The notes under the pieces were generated by a model, which was not told where the DNA came from, did not search any database, and saw nothing but the letters and a program-made list of their open reading frames with translations. The position numbers and the translations under genes were made by a program. This document shows, piece after piece, positions 19,001 to 24,746 of a stretch of 64,000 nucleotides of DNA. The stretch comes from Symbiodinium natans (lineage: Eukaryota; Sar; Dinophyceae; Suessiales; Symbiodiniaceae). The DNA lies in NCBI GenBank assembly GCA_905221605.1, contig CAJNDS010002726.1, positions 239,155-303,154 on the forward strand, written 5' to 3'. The first letter of the stretch is position 1, and every line of letters begins with the position of its first letter.

Positions 19001-21050
19001 AAGTCCTGCAGTCTTCCATGCGATAAGACAAAAACCTGGGGGCTGGCATTGTCGTTTACCTGTCATGTGAAGCCCCAGAGCCCTCACTTGCTAAGCACCA
19101 AGCACGAAACCCGAACGTTAAAACCCTGCACACCTGATGAAGCACACCCTTGTCATCTGCCAGGGGAGGTGGTGGAGGTTCTGGAGTTTCCCAAGAAGGA
19201 CACTTGATTCGGAAAGGGGTGGGGGCATTGCTATACGTCTTCACCGTAAATTACTCAGGGGTGGATTTTGCTGTGTGGGTGGATCTAGGGTTGGAGACGT
19301 TCGGACGAGGGATGTGGGCTTTCAAGGGGGTGAACGTGTAAACTAGGCTCGGGCGACTAGGGGTGAGTTGCTTGAGGATTTCAGGGACTGTGAATTCAAA
19401 GCCCTGGTACTTCCGGCAGAGTTGAAGTTGAAGCCCGAAATTGAAATTAAGAGCCCGTAGTCCCGCACAGCAATGCAACACAACCTGTCTGTGCAAAAAG
19501 GTGACTGGAACCCGGACACCTTAAAAACGAAGAGGAAACAATGCACCCCAAGCCAAGCTACGCCAAGAAAAGGGTATACCTCAAAACTTTGGTGTCCAAC
19601 TCCACAGGACGCCACAGCCGACGTGCGGCGGATCAAAGGCAATCATGCTGTTTTGGGTTTTGGGTTTTTCTTCTGGTCTGGGCATCGACTGCACTGAGAC
19701 GCGGTATTATGTGCTGGAAGTGGGACAGCCTTTTTCCACCACGAAGTCCTCAAGTCTTCTAGATCCTTGCACCTCTTTGCGTGCACGAATCCACTGCCCT
19801 CTTCGACCCAAGCTCCCAAAGCCCCTTAGAGCAAACTGTGGAAACAGAACAATCACAGCAGAAGACGCCGCCAGGCAAGGCGAAGCAGGACGGCGCGGTC
19901 GGATGGCATGGCACCCAGCAAAACCGCAAGTGTTTGGGTCGTATCGCGATGTACGGCTTGCAGATGTAGCTTAGGGCCTGCATATGAGAGTTGGGGAGTA
20001 CACGAGGGCTCGGACTCTCGAGTCTAGCGTGTGTTTTCAAGTTCGCCTTGTAGGGATTATGGGGTTGGGGTCGAGGAGCTTAGTGAATCTGGGCTTTTTG
20101 CTGGAAAGTTTGGGGAGGTTGGCATGATGCCATGCTCAAGGACCTACGGTGTACAACATTCTGCTAGTAGTCGGGGGTTTTGAAACCAGCCCCGGACGCT
20201 TCTCATTGCTTGAAAATGTCCGGCTTCGGTGCCGTATCCGCTCCTTTGGGTCGTGTTTTGAGGGCCCCAGCGCCACATGCAGTGCCACGTGTCAAGGATC
20301 ACGATTGCCAGCAATGCGGGAACGGCCTTCCTCGAACCCTGCTGAGGGAGCGGTGGGTATGATGCATGGCATCCTTCCCCTTTCTGCAGCGCATAGATGA
20401 AGAAGGGGTGGATTCAGAGATCCGAAACTCCTACACTGCTCAAAACCCTCCACCTCGTAGAAATCGCAAGACTGGCTTAACGAGAGAGACACGTAGGAAT
20501 TAAACGCTGGCCCTCAGCCTTCTCGCCCTCAACACTGAAGACTGCAGAGGGGGTTGCTTGCCGAGCCCAGGGAGGCACAGTTGGCTGACACAACCGCTCT
20601 TTACGCCCTAGATGCCATCGAATTGTGCAAAAGACTTTCTTTCTGCACCCCGGCTGCCAGAACCATGACATCCTTCAGTCGTACTTGACAGGATGACGGG
20701 CGGACTTAGTACATTCGGTACGCAGTCCAGAAAAGGGACCCAATTGAAGTCATCTTATTTAACAAACCTACTCACCTATGCATATAGTATATGTATGTAC
20801 ATACATATGTATATATGCATAATGAATATATAGCCCCTCTCCCAATCCACCCCTGGGTTTAGGCTCTAGTGCTGAATGTATATGTGAAAGCCTAAAGCAA
20901 CAGTAAGTAGCTATGCCCTGAATGCCCCAACTGTCCTCCTCAGCCAAACCAGCAACCCTTATGAAGCCTATAAAACCCAGTGACCAAGTGTGCAGCTCTG
21001 TTCCTCCTCTCAGCGTAACGGTCGCGGAGCGCGAAGCCAAAAAGCGTCGA
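1006..21050 (+). CDS. Multi-microexon gene 1: coiled-coil / EF-hand / repeated SH3-like module protein (partial)
   Basis: I infer one gene from about 40 short blocks, all on the + strand. They sum to roughly 1.8 kb of coding sequence in 20 kb. Each block follows a pyrimidine-rich stretch ending in AG, uses mainly G or C at third codon positions and gives plausible protein, while the DNA between them is stop-rich. My donor choices are about 27 GC, 8 GT and 5 GA. Order: coiled coil (exons 1-12), EF-hand (13-14), coiled coil (15-25), degenerate EF-hand-like part (26-28), then two modules ending in GTSFLE and GTAFLEP (29-39). I recall large dinoflagellate predicted proteins with phrases like these, but cannot check that. 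A calcium-sensing cytoskeletal or scaffold role is only a guess. The exon set is incomplete: phases fail before exons 9, 13, 39 and 40, so exons are missing there. The true start and stop are not seen. Confidence 0.72.
1473..1524 (+). CDS. Gene 1 exon 2 (coiled coil)
   Basis: Acceptor aaccag, then TPTEAEVSEEATRALEE, then donor gcctcc. The phase continues from exon 1. An acceptor at 1462 is possible, so the start is uncertain by about 10 bases. Confidence 0.6.
1929..1967 (+). CDS. Gene 1 exon 3 (coiled coil)
   Basis: Acceptor ggcacag, then RRIDEIHNKRVAE, then donor gttgcg. It is 39 nt, phase 0 at both ends. Confidence 0.65.
2119..2142 (+). CDS. Gene 1 exon 4 (coiled coil)
   Basis: Acceptor gagccag, then EQRKQEQL, then donor gtccgc. 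It is 24 nt in phase 0. A longer form ending at 2153 with a GC donor reads on sensibly but breaks the phase with exon 5. Confidence 0.55.
2169..2190. repeat. Poly-C tract
   Basis: An uninterrupted run of about 22 C, in the intron between exons 4 and 5. Confidence 0.95.
2369..2425 (+). CDS. Gene 1 exon 5 (coiled coil)
   Basis: Acceptor caaggcag, then 19 codons EKQKKEMEVKVEAFIKETK, then donor gcgatt. Phase 0 at both ends. Codons such as ATG GAA GTG AAG GTC contrast with the surrounding stop-rich DNA. Confidence 0.72.
2548..2589 (+). CDS. Gene 1 exon 6 (coiled coil)
   Basis: Acceptor gcctacag, then EEGAAMLAKVKDAE, then donor gcgcgt. 42 nt, phase 0. Translation continues for a few more plausible residues, so the donor could lie slightly downstream. 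Confidence 0.65.
2863..2893 (+). CDS. Gene 1 exon 7
   Basis: Acceptor gcctctcag, then ALVEKLKQPE, then donor gcctcg. It ends in phase 1, matching exon 8 exactly (G + AT makes the Asp codon). Confidence 0.65.
3076..3110 (+). CDS. Gene 1 exon 8 (coiled coil)
   Basis: Acceptor ctcgccag, then (D)EIVAEAEKTDK, then donor gccggg. The core DEIVAEA recurs in exon 20, which suggests an ancient duplication of the coiled-coil block. Confidence 0.68.
3262..3293. repeat. T-rich tract followed by poly-G
   Basis: Runs of T interrupted once by C, running straight into about ten G. Intronic simple sequence between exons 8 and 9. Confidence 0.8.
3450..3490 (+). CDS. Gene 1 exon 9 (coiled coil)
   Basis: Acceptor acaaagcag, then (E)AVEETREGAKQTR, then donor gcaaag. 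Translation is also open and plausible to 3505 (AKIME). The start phase does not fit exon 8, so a small exon between 3111 and 3449 is probably missing. Confidence 0.6.
3569..3611. repeat. 9-bp tandem repeat (GTGGCCCTG)n
   Basis: About five near-perfect copies of GTGGCCCTG. Intronic. Confidence 0.9.
4084..4116 (+). CDS. Gene 1 exon 10 (coiled coil)
   Basis: Acceptor gaggaagcag, then KELADAESFRK, then donor gccacg. 33 nt, phase 0 at both ends. Confidence 0.65.
4429..4453. repeat. Poly-C joined to poly-A
   Basis: About 13 C followed directly by about 12 A. Intronic. Confidence 0.9.
4515..4613 (+). CDS. Gene 1 exon 11 (longest exon, 99 nt)
   Basis: Acceptor actcacag, then 33 codons including LELVPKVKREILELVSRL and ending MERSK, then donor gccact. 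Third positions are strongly G/C. It is the longest exon in this gene and joins exon 12 in phase 0. The predicted structure is a long helix. Confidence 0.78.
4848..4928 (+). CDS. Gene 1 exon 12 (helix/coiled coil)
   Basis: Acceptor catctgcag, then 27 codons beginning GIVQGALARAEKKSSALQ and ending DDSSK, then donor gtttag. Phase 0 at both ends; follows exon 11 directly. Confidence 0.78.
5089..5140. repeat. Degenerate TTTAGGG telomere-like words
   Basis: Several GGGTTTAGGG-like words in a row, then degenerate variants. This is the plant/alveolate telomere motif in an interstitial, intronic position. Confidence 0.75.
5548..5596 (+). CDS. Gene 1 exon 13 (EF-hand, first half)
   Basis: Reads KLAEREQEFAQFDKDK, then donor gatgta. 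The final Asp-Lys-Asp-Lys supplies EF-loop positions 1-4, and exon 14 supplies positions 5-12, so a GA-AG intron splits the loop. If GT at 5600 were used instead, an extra Asp would spoil the loop spacing. The acceptor is unsure (5543 or 5547) and an upstream exon is probably missing. Confidence 0.72.
5928..5969 (+). CDS. Gene 1 exon 14 (EF-hand, second half)
   Basis: Acceptor ggagtgcag, then DGKLNRREVELPLA, then donor gtgagg. With exon 13 the loop reads D-K-D-K-D-G-K-L-N-R-R-E, with Asp at 1, 3 and 5, Gly at 6 and Glu at 12. That is a canonical calcium-binding pattern. Confidence 0.78.
7126..7151 (+). CDS. Gene 1 exon 15 (tentative)
   Basis: Acceptor gatctccag, then DVLDVILA, then donor gcttgg. 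Its place after the EF-hand fits the helix expected there, but the evidence is thin. The frame stays open downstream for about 30 residues. Confidence 0.4.
7560..7583. repeat. Poly-C tract
   Basis: About 24 uninterrupted C, among the longest homopolymers in the window. Confidence 0.95.
8061..8099 (+). CDS. Gene 1 exon 16 (coiled coil 2)
   Basis: Acceptor atcgctcag, then SELLARQKAAEEE, then donor gcagcc. Phase 0, joining exons 17 and 18 in frame. Confidence 0.66.
8429..8461 (+). CDS. Gene 1 exon 17 (coiled coil 2)
   Basis: Acceptor aatcagtcag, then ERQRQLEEERK, then donor gcctcg. 33 nt, phase 0. Strong heptad-like charge pattern. Confidence 0.72.
8702..8755 (+). CDS. Gene 1 exon 18 (coiled coil 2)
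   Basis: Acceptor ttcgagcag, then SPKLTDPIRKAAQAALAE, then donor gtctcc. 54 nt, phase 0. Confidence 0.7.
9354..9380 (+). CDS. Gene 1 exon 19 (coiled coil 2)
   Basis: Acceptor ttgcggag gives phase 0 and reads ASAAEAENK, then donor gcacgg. An alternative acceptor at 9334 adds a few residues but breaks the phase. Confidence 0.5.
9842..9874 (+). CDS. Gene 1 exon 20 (coiled coil 2)
   Basis: Acceptor gtgcatgcag, then ASDEIVAEADE, then donor gtacac. It repeats the DEIVAEA core of exon 8, with different codons, which argues for selection on the protein. Confidence 0.72.
10501..10542 (+). CDS. Gene 1 exon 21 (coiled coil 2)
   Basis: Acceptor accgcgcag, then RPDKAEALASRAEQ, then a probable GA donor (gacttt). 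Phase 0. Confidence 0.55.
11264..11302 (+). CDS. Gene 1 exon 22 (coiled coil 2)
   Basis: Acceptor gttcctgcag, then ELQTASAKHAEQK, then donor gccatg. 39 nt, phase 0. Confidence 0.7.
11609..11674 (+). CDS. Gene 1 exon 23 (coiled coil 2)
   Basis: Acceptor aagctgccag, then 22 codons including NEGLKATTQQDLREVRAADV, then donor gcgctc. Phase 0. Confidence 0.7.
11952..11990 (+). CDS. Gene 1 exon 24 (coiled coil 2)
   Basis: Acceptor caactgccag, then ELQRLDQQLGTVR, then donor gtgttc. Phase 0. The following intron holds the dispersed repeat at 12.1-13.1 kb. Confidence 0.7.
12276..12312. repeat. (GA)n microsatellite
   Basis: GA-rich run ending in about ten clean AG dimers, inside the insert that splits the dispersed repeat. 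Confidence 0.9.
12384..12632 (+). other. Unassigned open frame in the insert
   Basis: An 82-residue frame rich in Thr, Arg, Gln and Gly (for example GPRPQQTGGRNRENTTTRTP). It overlaps open frames on both strands in purine-rich DNA, so it may be only a compositional effect. I do not recognise it; it could be a decayed mobile-element protein. Confidence 0.15.
12772..12830. repeat. (GAA)n then (GA)n microsatellite
   Basis: GAAGAAGAA repeats with one AAAA interruption, ending in GAGAGAGAGAGAG. Confidence 0.93.
12883..12930. repeat. (CA)n then (TCAC)n microsatellite
   Basis: CACACACACA followed by about seven CACT units, at the right end of the insert. Confidence 0.93.
13478..13510 (+). CDS. Gene 1 exon 25
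   Basis: Acceptor ctctcgaag, then IVAAVKLAKEK, then donor gcgtga. Phase 0 into exon 26. A downstream acceptor at 13486 is possible. Confidence 0.62.
13695..13739 (+). CDS. Gene 1 exon 26 (second EF-hand-like segment)
   Basis: Acceptor catgcaag, then AKRKAFAEFDQKRHR, then donor gccgca. The FAEFD phrase parallels FAQFD of exon 13, but the residues that follow (QKRHR) lack the acidic ligands, so calcium binding here is probably lost. Confidence 0.65.
14646..14741 (+). CDS. Gene 1 exon 27
   Basis: Acceptor gcccag, then 32 codons starting SADQFFEGLNSGAALSKEVF, then donor gatgtg (phase 0, fits exon 28). A GC donor at 14722 is the alternative. The L.SGAALSKEVF..F part resembles the second half of an EF-hand without calcium ligands. 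Confidence 0.65.
15256..15292 (+). CDS. Gene 1 exon 28
   Basis: Acceptor gatgggcag, then ADKLFSNMAGEA, then donor gctctc. It ends in phase 1 and joins exon 29 (G + GC) to give NMAGEAGEISKEGF. A longer start at 15222 is open but out of phase. Confidence 0.7.
15991..16049 (+). CDS. Gene 1 exon 29
   Basis: Acceptor tgtttgccag, then EISKEGFKELVRVFYKCVK, then donor gccagt. Phase fits both neighbours. The helix leads into the first SH3-like module. Confidence 0.82.
16141..16206 (+). CDS. Gene 1 exon 30 (module 1 start)
   Basis: Acceptor ttcctctag, then 22 codons including SIKSKTIRRLEVGE, then donor gccctg. The intron before it is only about 91 bp, the shortest in the gene. The (S/D)SKT.RRL..G phrase recurs in exon 35, which marks a repeated module. 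Confidence 0.85.
17136..17171 (+). CDS. Gene 1 exon 31 (module 1)
   Basis: Acceptor gtttgtcag, then VLEALEGPTMEE, then donor gtgccg. Phase 0. Counterpart of exon 36 (VVEVLEFPKK). Confidence 0.82.
17471..17522 (+). CDS. Gene 1 exon 32 (module 1)
   Basis: Acceptor tcccgtcag, then ATKVKRLRCLATQEFTG, then donor gcttag, ending in phase 1. The spacing to the next GW agrees with the second module (exons 37-38). Confidence 0.8.
17775..17792 (+). CDS. Gene 1 exon 33, an 18-nt microexon (module 1)
   Basis: Acceptor aatgcacag, then GC TGG GTT ACA CTC GCA G, then donor gcctgg. With exons 32 and 34 it gives G-GWVTLA-GNQG with both phases correct. It is the smallest exon found; its reality rests on the precise phase fit and the matching GW...G.AGT arrangement in module 2. 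Confidence 0.78.
18118..18173 (+). CDS. Gene 1 exon 34 (module 1 end)
   Basis: Acceptor acccggacag, then NQGTSFLEAGGNFYTCVK, then GA donor gacatg. The GT at 18191 would break the frame into exon 35, whereas the GA donor keeps it. Confidence 0.82.
18579..18642 (+). CDS. Gene 1 exon 35 (module 2 start)
   Basis: Acceptor tacttccag, then ETLITDG followed by SKTVRRLAK, then donor gctcgt, ending in phase 1. Homologous to exon 30. Confidence 0.83.
19164..19198 (+). CDS. Gene 1 exon 36 (module 2)
   Basis: Acceptor atctgccag, then (G)EVVEVLEFPKK, then GA donor gacact. Homologous to exon 31; the phase fits exons 35 and 37. Confidence 0.82.
19608..19638 (+). CDS. Gene 1 exon 37 (module 2)
   Basis: Acceptor actccacag, then DATADVRRIK, then donor gcaatc, ending in phase 1. 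Corresponds to the KVKRLR region of exon 32. Confidence 0.76.
19875..19910 (+). CDS. Gene 1 exon 38 (module 2)
   Basis: Acceptor gccgccag, then (G)KAKQDGAVGWH, then donor gcaccc. Corresponds to the EFTGGW region of module 1. The phase to exon 39 does not close, so a further microexon is expected between 19911 and 20311. Confidence 0.74.
20312..20340 (+). CDS. Gene 1 exon 39 (module 2 end)
   Basis: Acceptor gattgccag, then NAGTAFLEP, then donor gctgag. Homologous to NQGTSFLEA of exon 34. Confidence 0.72.
20783..20830. repeat. TATG/TATA microsatellite
   Basis: ATGTATGTACATACATATGTATATATG-like sequence with local self-complementarity. Confidence 0.85.
21014..21050 (+). CDS. Gene 1 exon 40 (tentative last visible exon)
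   Basis: Acceptor cctcctctcag, then VTVAEREAKKRR, then donor gctttt. The phase from exon 39 is off by one base, so it may belong after a missing exon or be a chance frame. No stop exon is identified. Confidence 0.48.
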
Positions 21051-22436
21051 GCTTTTGGATATTCCAAGGTAGATTGCTGCATAGGCTGCTGAGGGCTGTT
21101 GCTTAAAATTAATTCCTACACCAAGGGAAAGTGAGGAAGCAAACAGTCGTGCACATGTTCTAGACGTTTAGAGATGTGGCATTTAGATGCATTTAGACCA
21201 TGTTCCGCTTCAGGGACACTGATCTGCCAAGTCCTTATGGACGCAGCTCCGAAGGGGCGTATGCTTCTGAGGAACATTTGAAGCTTTTGTCGAGTATTAT
21301 TGCGAGCGTGTGGGCCCCAAAGCCTCAGCTGAATATGGCCCACATTTCTTGAAACCCAGTATAGAGTGGCCTGAAGGTAGCCTGAGCAGGTTTAGGCTTC
21401 AGGATTTGGATCTGAGCTCAGCAGTCAGCAGTCCAGGAGGTTGTGTTTGTCTAGCGCATTGTCTGCCCCCCACCTTGCCACCTCGAGCAAGAAGGCGTAC
21501 ATCCAAACAGCTACGCTTAGCTGCAACAGGCCTTTGCTACACGCAGCAGAAACAGCATAATTACTTCCCAAATCTCAGCTCCCTCCTGTCCACCAAAAGC
21601 AAGAGAAGGGTCTCTGACGTCAGGCCTGGCTCTTACGGTGCGGCTGACGGGCTCCTCCCTTGGCTTGGCTCTGAGATGCTCTGAGAGGATTCCGAGGTTT
21701 GTTGTCTGCTACAGTCTCAGCAAGTCCTGAACTTTGTCAAAGCACTCGTCCCAGCAGGGAATCGATGCGCTCAGGTGCACACGGACAAAATCTTGTCTAC
21801 TTGCCTGAAGTCCCCTGTGCTCTCCATTGCTGAATGCCGATCCCCCCCCGTGAATTGCTCGAAGAAATCCGAGCATATTTGGGCAGGACTAATTTTGGAT
21901 TGTATAGTCCCTGGAACTGTATTTTTTCGGGTCGTTTGAAGTTTGGCGCATCATCCCAGAGCCACCGCCCCCTCCGCCTCTTCCACTATACAGGGATACC
22001 GAGGTTCACTCATCATTAGACAACAGGTCAGAGCTACGATGTGAGGGAAGCCCTAAAAGCTGATGATGGTGTGAAGCAAGAGATGCCCCCACATTCTTCC
22101 AAGCCCCCAGGTTCCACTTCTCCAGCACCCCACGGCTTCCAGGCGGATGCTTCTAGGGTTTGGAGCAGCTTGCGGACCTATAGTCCTTGTTCGCAGTGGG
22201 CCTTTGTGGTTGTAGACGTTTTTTGGATCAACAAGGACAGTACAAGGATCTACAAACGCCATCAAACTTTAGAGTGTGTCAGATCGTGCCCGGGCCACGC
22301 TGGAAAAGGGTTTCGACGAGACTTTTACAGATCTGGGTTCTGTGGATTCCATGAGCCTTGGCATTCTCTTGGCACATTCAATTCTTCCACTCTCCTAGAA
22401 GCATGCTTCTCTAGAGGGGATGTGTGCCGTGCCCAG

Positions 22437-22497
22437 GGCACTGGGGACTGCGCTCAGCTGGACGACAACCTCATCGGATCGTTTGGGCCCTGCGGGG
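22437..22497 (+). CDS. Gene 2 exon candidate, Cys-containing
   Basis: Acceptor cgtgcccag, then GTGDCAQLDDNLIGSFGPC, then donor gttctg. The Gly-Asp-Cys and later Cys resemble the start of dinoflagellate sushi-like modules as I remember them. Weak: no phase partner is known. Confidence 0.35.
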
Positions 22498-22776
22498 GTT
22501 CTGGGATGCGTTGGGCCGCAATGGCAAAGCGCTTCAGGCTGGTTTTGTGCTTGGACACAGGGCTTCTTCTGGGACACTTGCTGGATCCACGTTTCTCGGA
22601 CGAGTCTTTTTCTTGAAGCGGTGTTAATGCAGCTTCCGTTTCATCAAGCAATCCGAAGCATCACGATCTTCTAGTAGGATATGGAGTGGCGGTTCAAGAA
22701 CCGTCAGCCAAGGTTCTCCGTGGGCTGCACCGCATCAGCCTGGAGCCACAGTATTTACCACTGTTTGGTCGGGCTA

Positions 22777-22829
22777 AAGGCTCCAAGGCTCCAAGGCTCC
22801 AAGGCTCCAAGGCTCCAAGGCTCCAAGGA
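22777..22829. repeat. 8-bp tandem repeat (AAGGCTCC)n
   Basis: About six and a half perfect copies. Confidence 0.95.
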
Positions 22830-24641
22830 CTTTCCAGTTCTTGACGGCAGCGATGACAAAGGGCATTACAAGTTCCTTCGCAGGAAGAAGTAACTGGTGA
22901 CAGTCAACTCCAGCCAATCGGGATGAAACAGTTGGAGAACTTGTAATTTGCTTCTTTGAAACTCGCACACGTCCTGAGCCTTCTCTGAACCCTTCTGCAA
23001 ACCCCGCGGAACAGGAATTGCAGCAAGTTGCTAGCTTGGATTCAGGACAAAACAAAGTGAGCAAGGCCTGCAAGACGTTAGATGGTATCGAGCCCGTAGC
23101 TTGTATGTGGCAAGCAGCTTTGAAAGCGAGAAAGCGTTAACGAGTTTAAGGAGGCTTGGGGGTGTTGGGCTCGGGGACTACGCTGGGCTGGGCACTGGCT
23201 GATCTGGAGTTCTTGCATAGTTTTGGCCACACCCCTCCAACTCTTGTCGTCTTTCCTTTTTGCCAGGATGATGTAGGGCTTTATCGTGATCGTACGACAG
23301 TGCGGCAACAAGAACTCTTGTGCTTGAGGGCTTGAGCTTCGGGCTTCAGGGCGCAGATGTGCTTAGGGTTCTGAGGGCCTGAGTTGCCTTGATACGTTGT
23401 TCAGAGGGGTCTGCTTGTGTCTCACGTGATGAGGAATTGGTGGAACATGGTGGAACCAAAAGCCGGCATTGCGCCCAAAGCCTGTATTCAAGACTCGATG
23501 TAGTCAACAAGCCCGGCCCGAATGGCATCCCTGACTTTTATCGTCTCATTGACAACTCCACCCTTAATCACCCTTAAATCCACCCTGGGCGCCTAGGAGT
23601 TCAGCTTGGAGCTAGGCCAGTGCGCTCGCCGGCTGCATGTGAAAGATCCCTGGCCCCAGAGGGCCCTCAACCGGACAACTAGGGATACATTTGTATGTTT
23701 CATCGGGCTCCTACAAGGCCGACTCTAACTGGGACTCAGGTCTAGGTTTTGCGTTTGGGGATCGAGGGTCCCGGAAGGTTCGTCTCCATCCCCTTAAGGA
23801 CCAACGACGGCCTCACTGGGAGGGCCAGAAGGGCTTGGGGGTGTAAACCTGCGCAGGCGACGTCGGTCTGTGTAGGGATTTAGGATATACAGGCATGGGA
23901 TGTTGGCAGTTTTGGGAAGATTCTGACTCAGGCTTTCGAGCTTCTGTCTCGGATTCGCATCGAAGGCTTCGGAGTGCACCACGATGCCAGCTGAGGTGTT
24001 GAACACGTGCGAGCCTCCCAGTACAGCTGTTGCATCCGTGGGTGGTGCGACGCAGGCTGTGTTTTGGGAAGTTGTTGCGTGCTGTTTGAGCCTCAATCAG
24101 CTACTGCTTGGGAACCGGGATGAAAGATCAAGAAGGACCAGTCACGCCACAAGAAGCTAGTGACCACCTAGTGCCAGCACGGGGCGGAGAGATCCTGAAA
24201 GCTTGGCTGAGCCATGACGAGTTTAGGACCTGCATGGGTTTGGGGATCGTGGGCCATATAGTGCACCTTAGGACGCACAGCATCAAGACAAACTGCGAAG
24301 CAAAGCTCCTGTCAGCATCGGGCTAGGAGTGCACATGATCCCTTGCATCCCATGCCAAACCCAAAAGGTTGGGGGGGGGGGCACCGGGGCACCCTTCTTT
24401 GCTCTTCGGCCCTTTTGCGCGGCCTCACATGGCCTTGTCAAGCATTCCGCATTCCTGCGCATCTCACCCTGTGAACCCTCACTAGTCTGGCTCGCTGGTT
24501 CTTGACGAGCAGTATGAGCACAACTGCCCTAACACCTCCGACGCCGGCCGGGGGACCTAGCACATGTTGCAGCTCCGTTGATGAGGGCCCGGTTGCTTCA
24601 AATGAGCATGATGCATGCCACTGGGCTCCGCACACGTTCAG

Positions 24642-24746
24642 GGTTAGCGTCGATGGCTTGATGCCTTACAAAATATCCCAAGGCGACAAGTGCGACGTCA
24701 GCTGTGCCCGTGGTTATGGCGGCGAGAGCACCAAGCTTCGATGCTG
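24642..24746 (+). CDS. Gene 2 exon: sushi/CCP-like
   Basis: Acceptor cacgttcag, then VSVDGLMPYKISQGDKCDVS, then CARGYGGESTKLRC, then donor gtcagg. The pattern G-x-x-C-x3-C-x2-G-Y-x-G...L-x-C is typical of sushi domains; the first Cys would come from an upstream exon. Confidence 0.6.

Larger units (their letters stand above)
21051..24641. other. Mostly unassigned, between the two microexon genes
   Basis: No long reading frame is supported. It holds a simple tandem repeat and one weak exon candidate at 22437. A further block at 21730-21756 (QVLNFVKALVP after cagtctcag) is possible but isolated. The gene 1 stop and gene 2 start should lie in or near this stretch. Confidence 0.5.

Noticed and set aside
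24161-24235. Exon-like block ARGGEILKAWLSHDEF
   Set aside because: The acceptor agtgccag is fair but the frame needed is out of phase with any neighbour and codon use is mixed.
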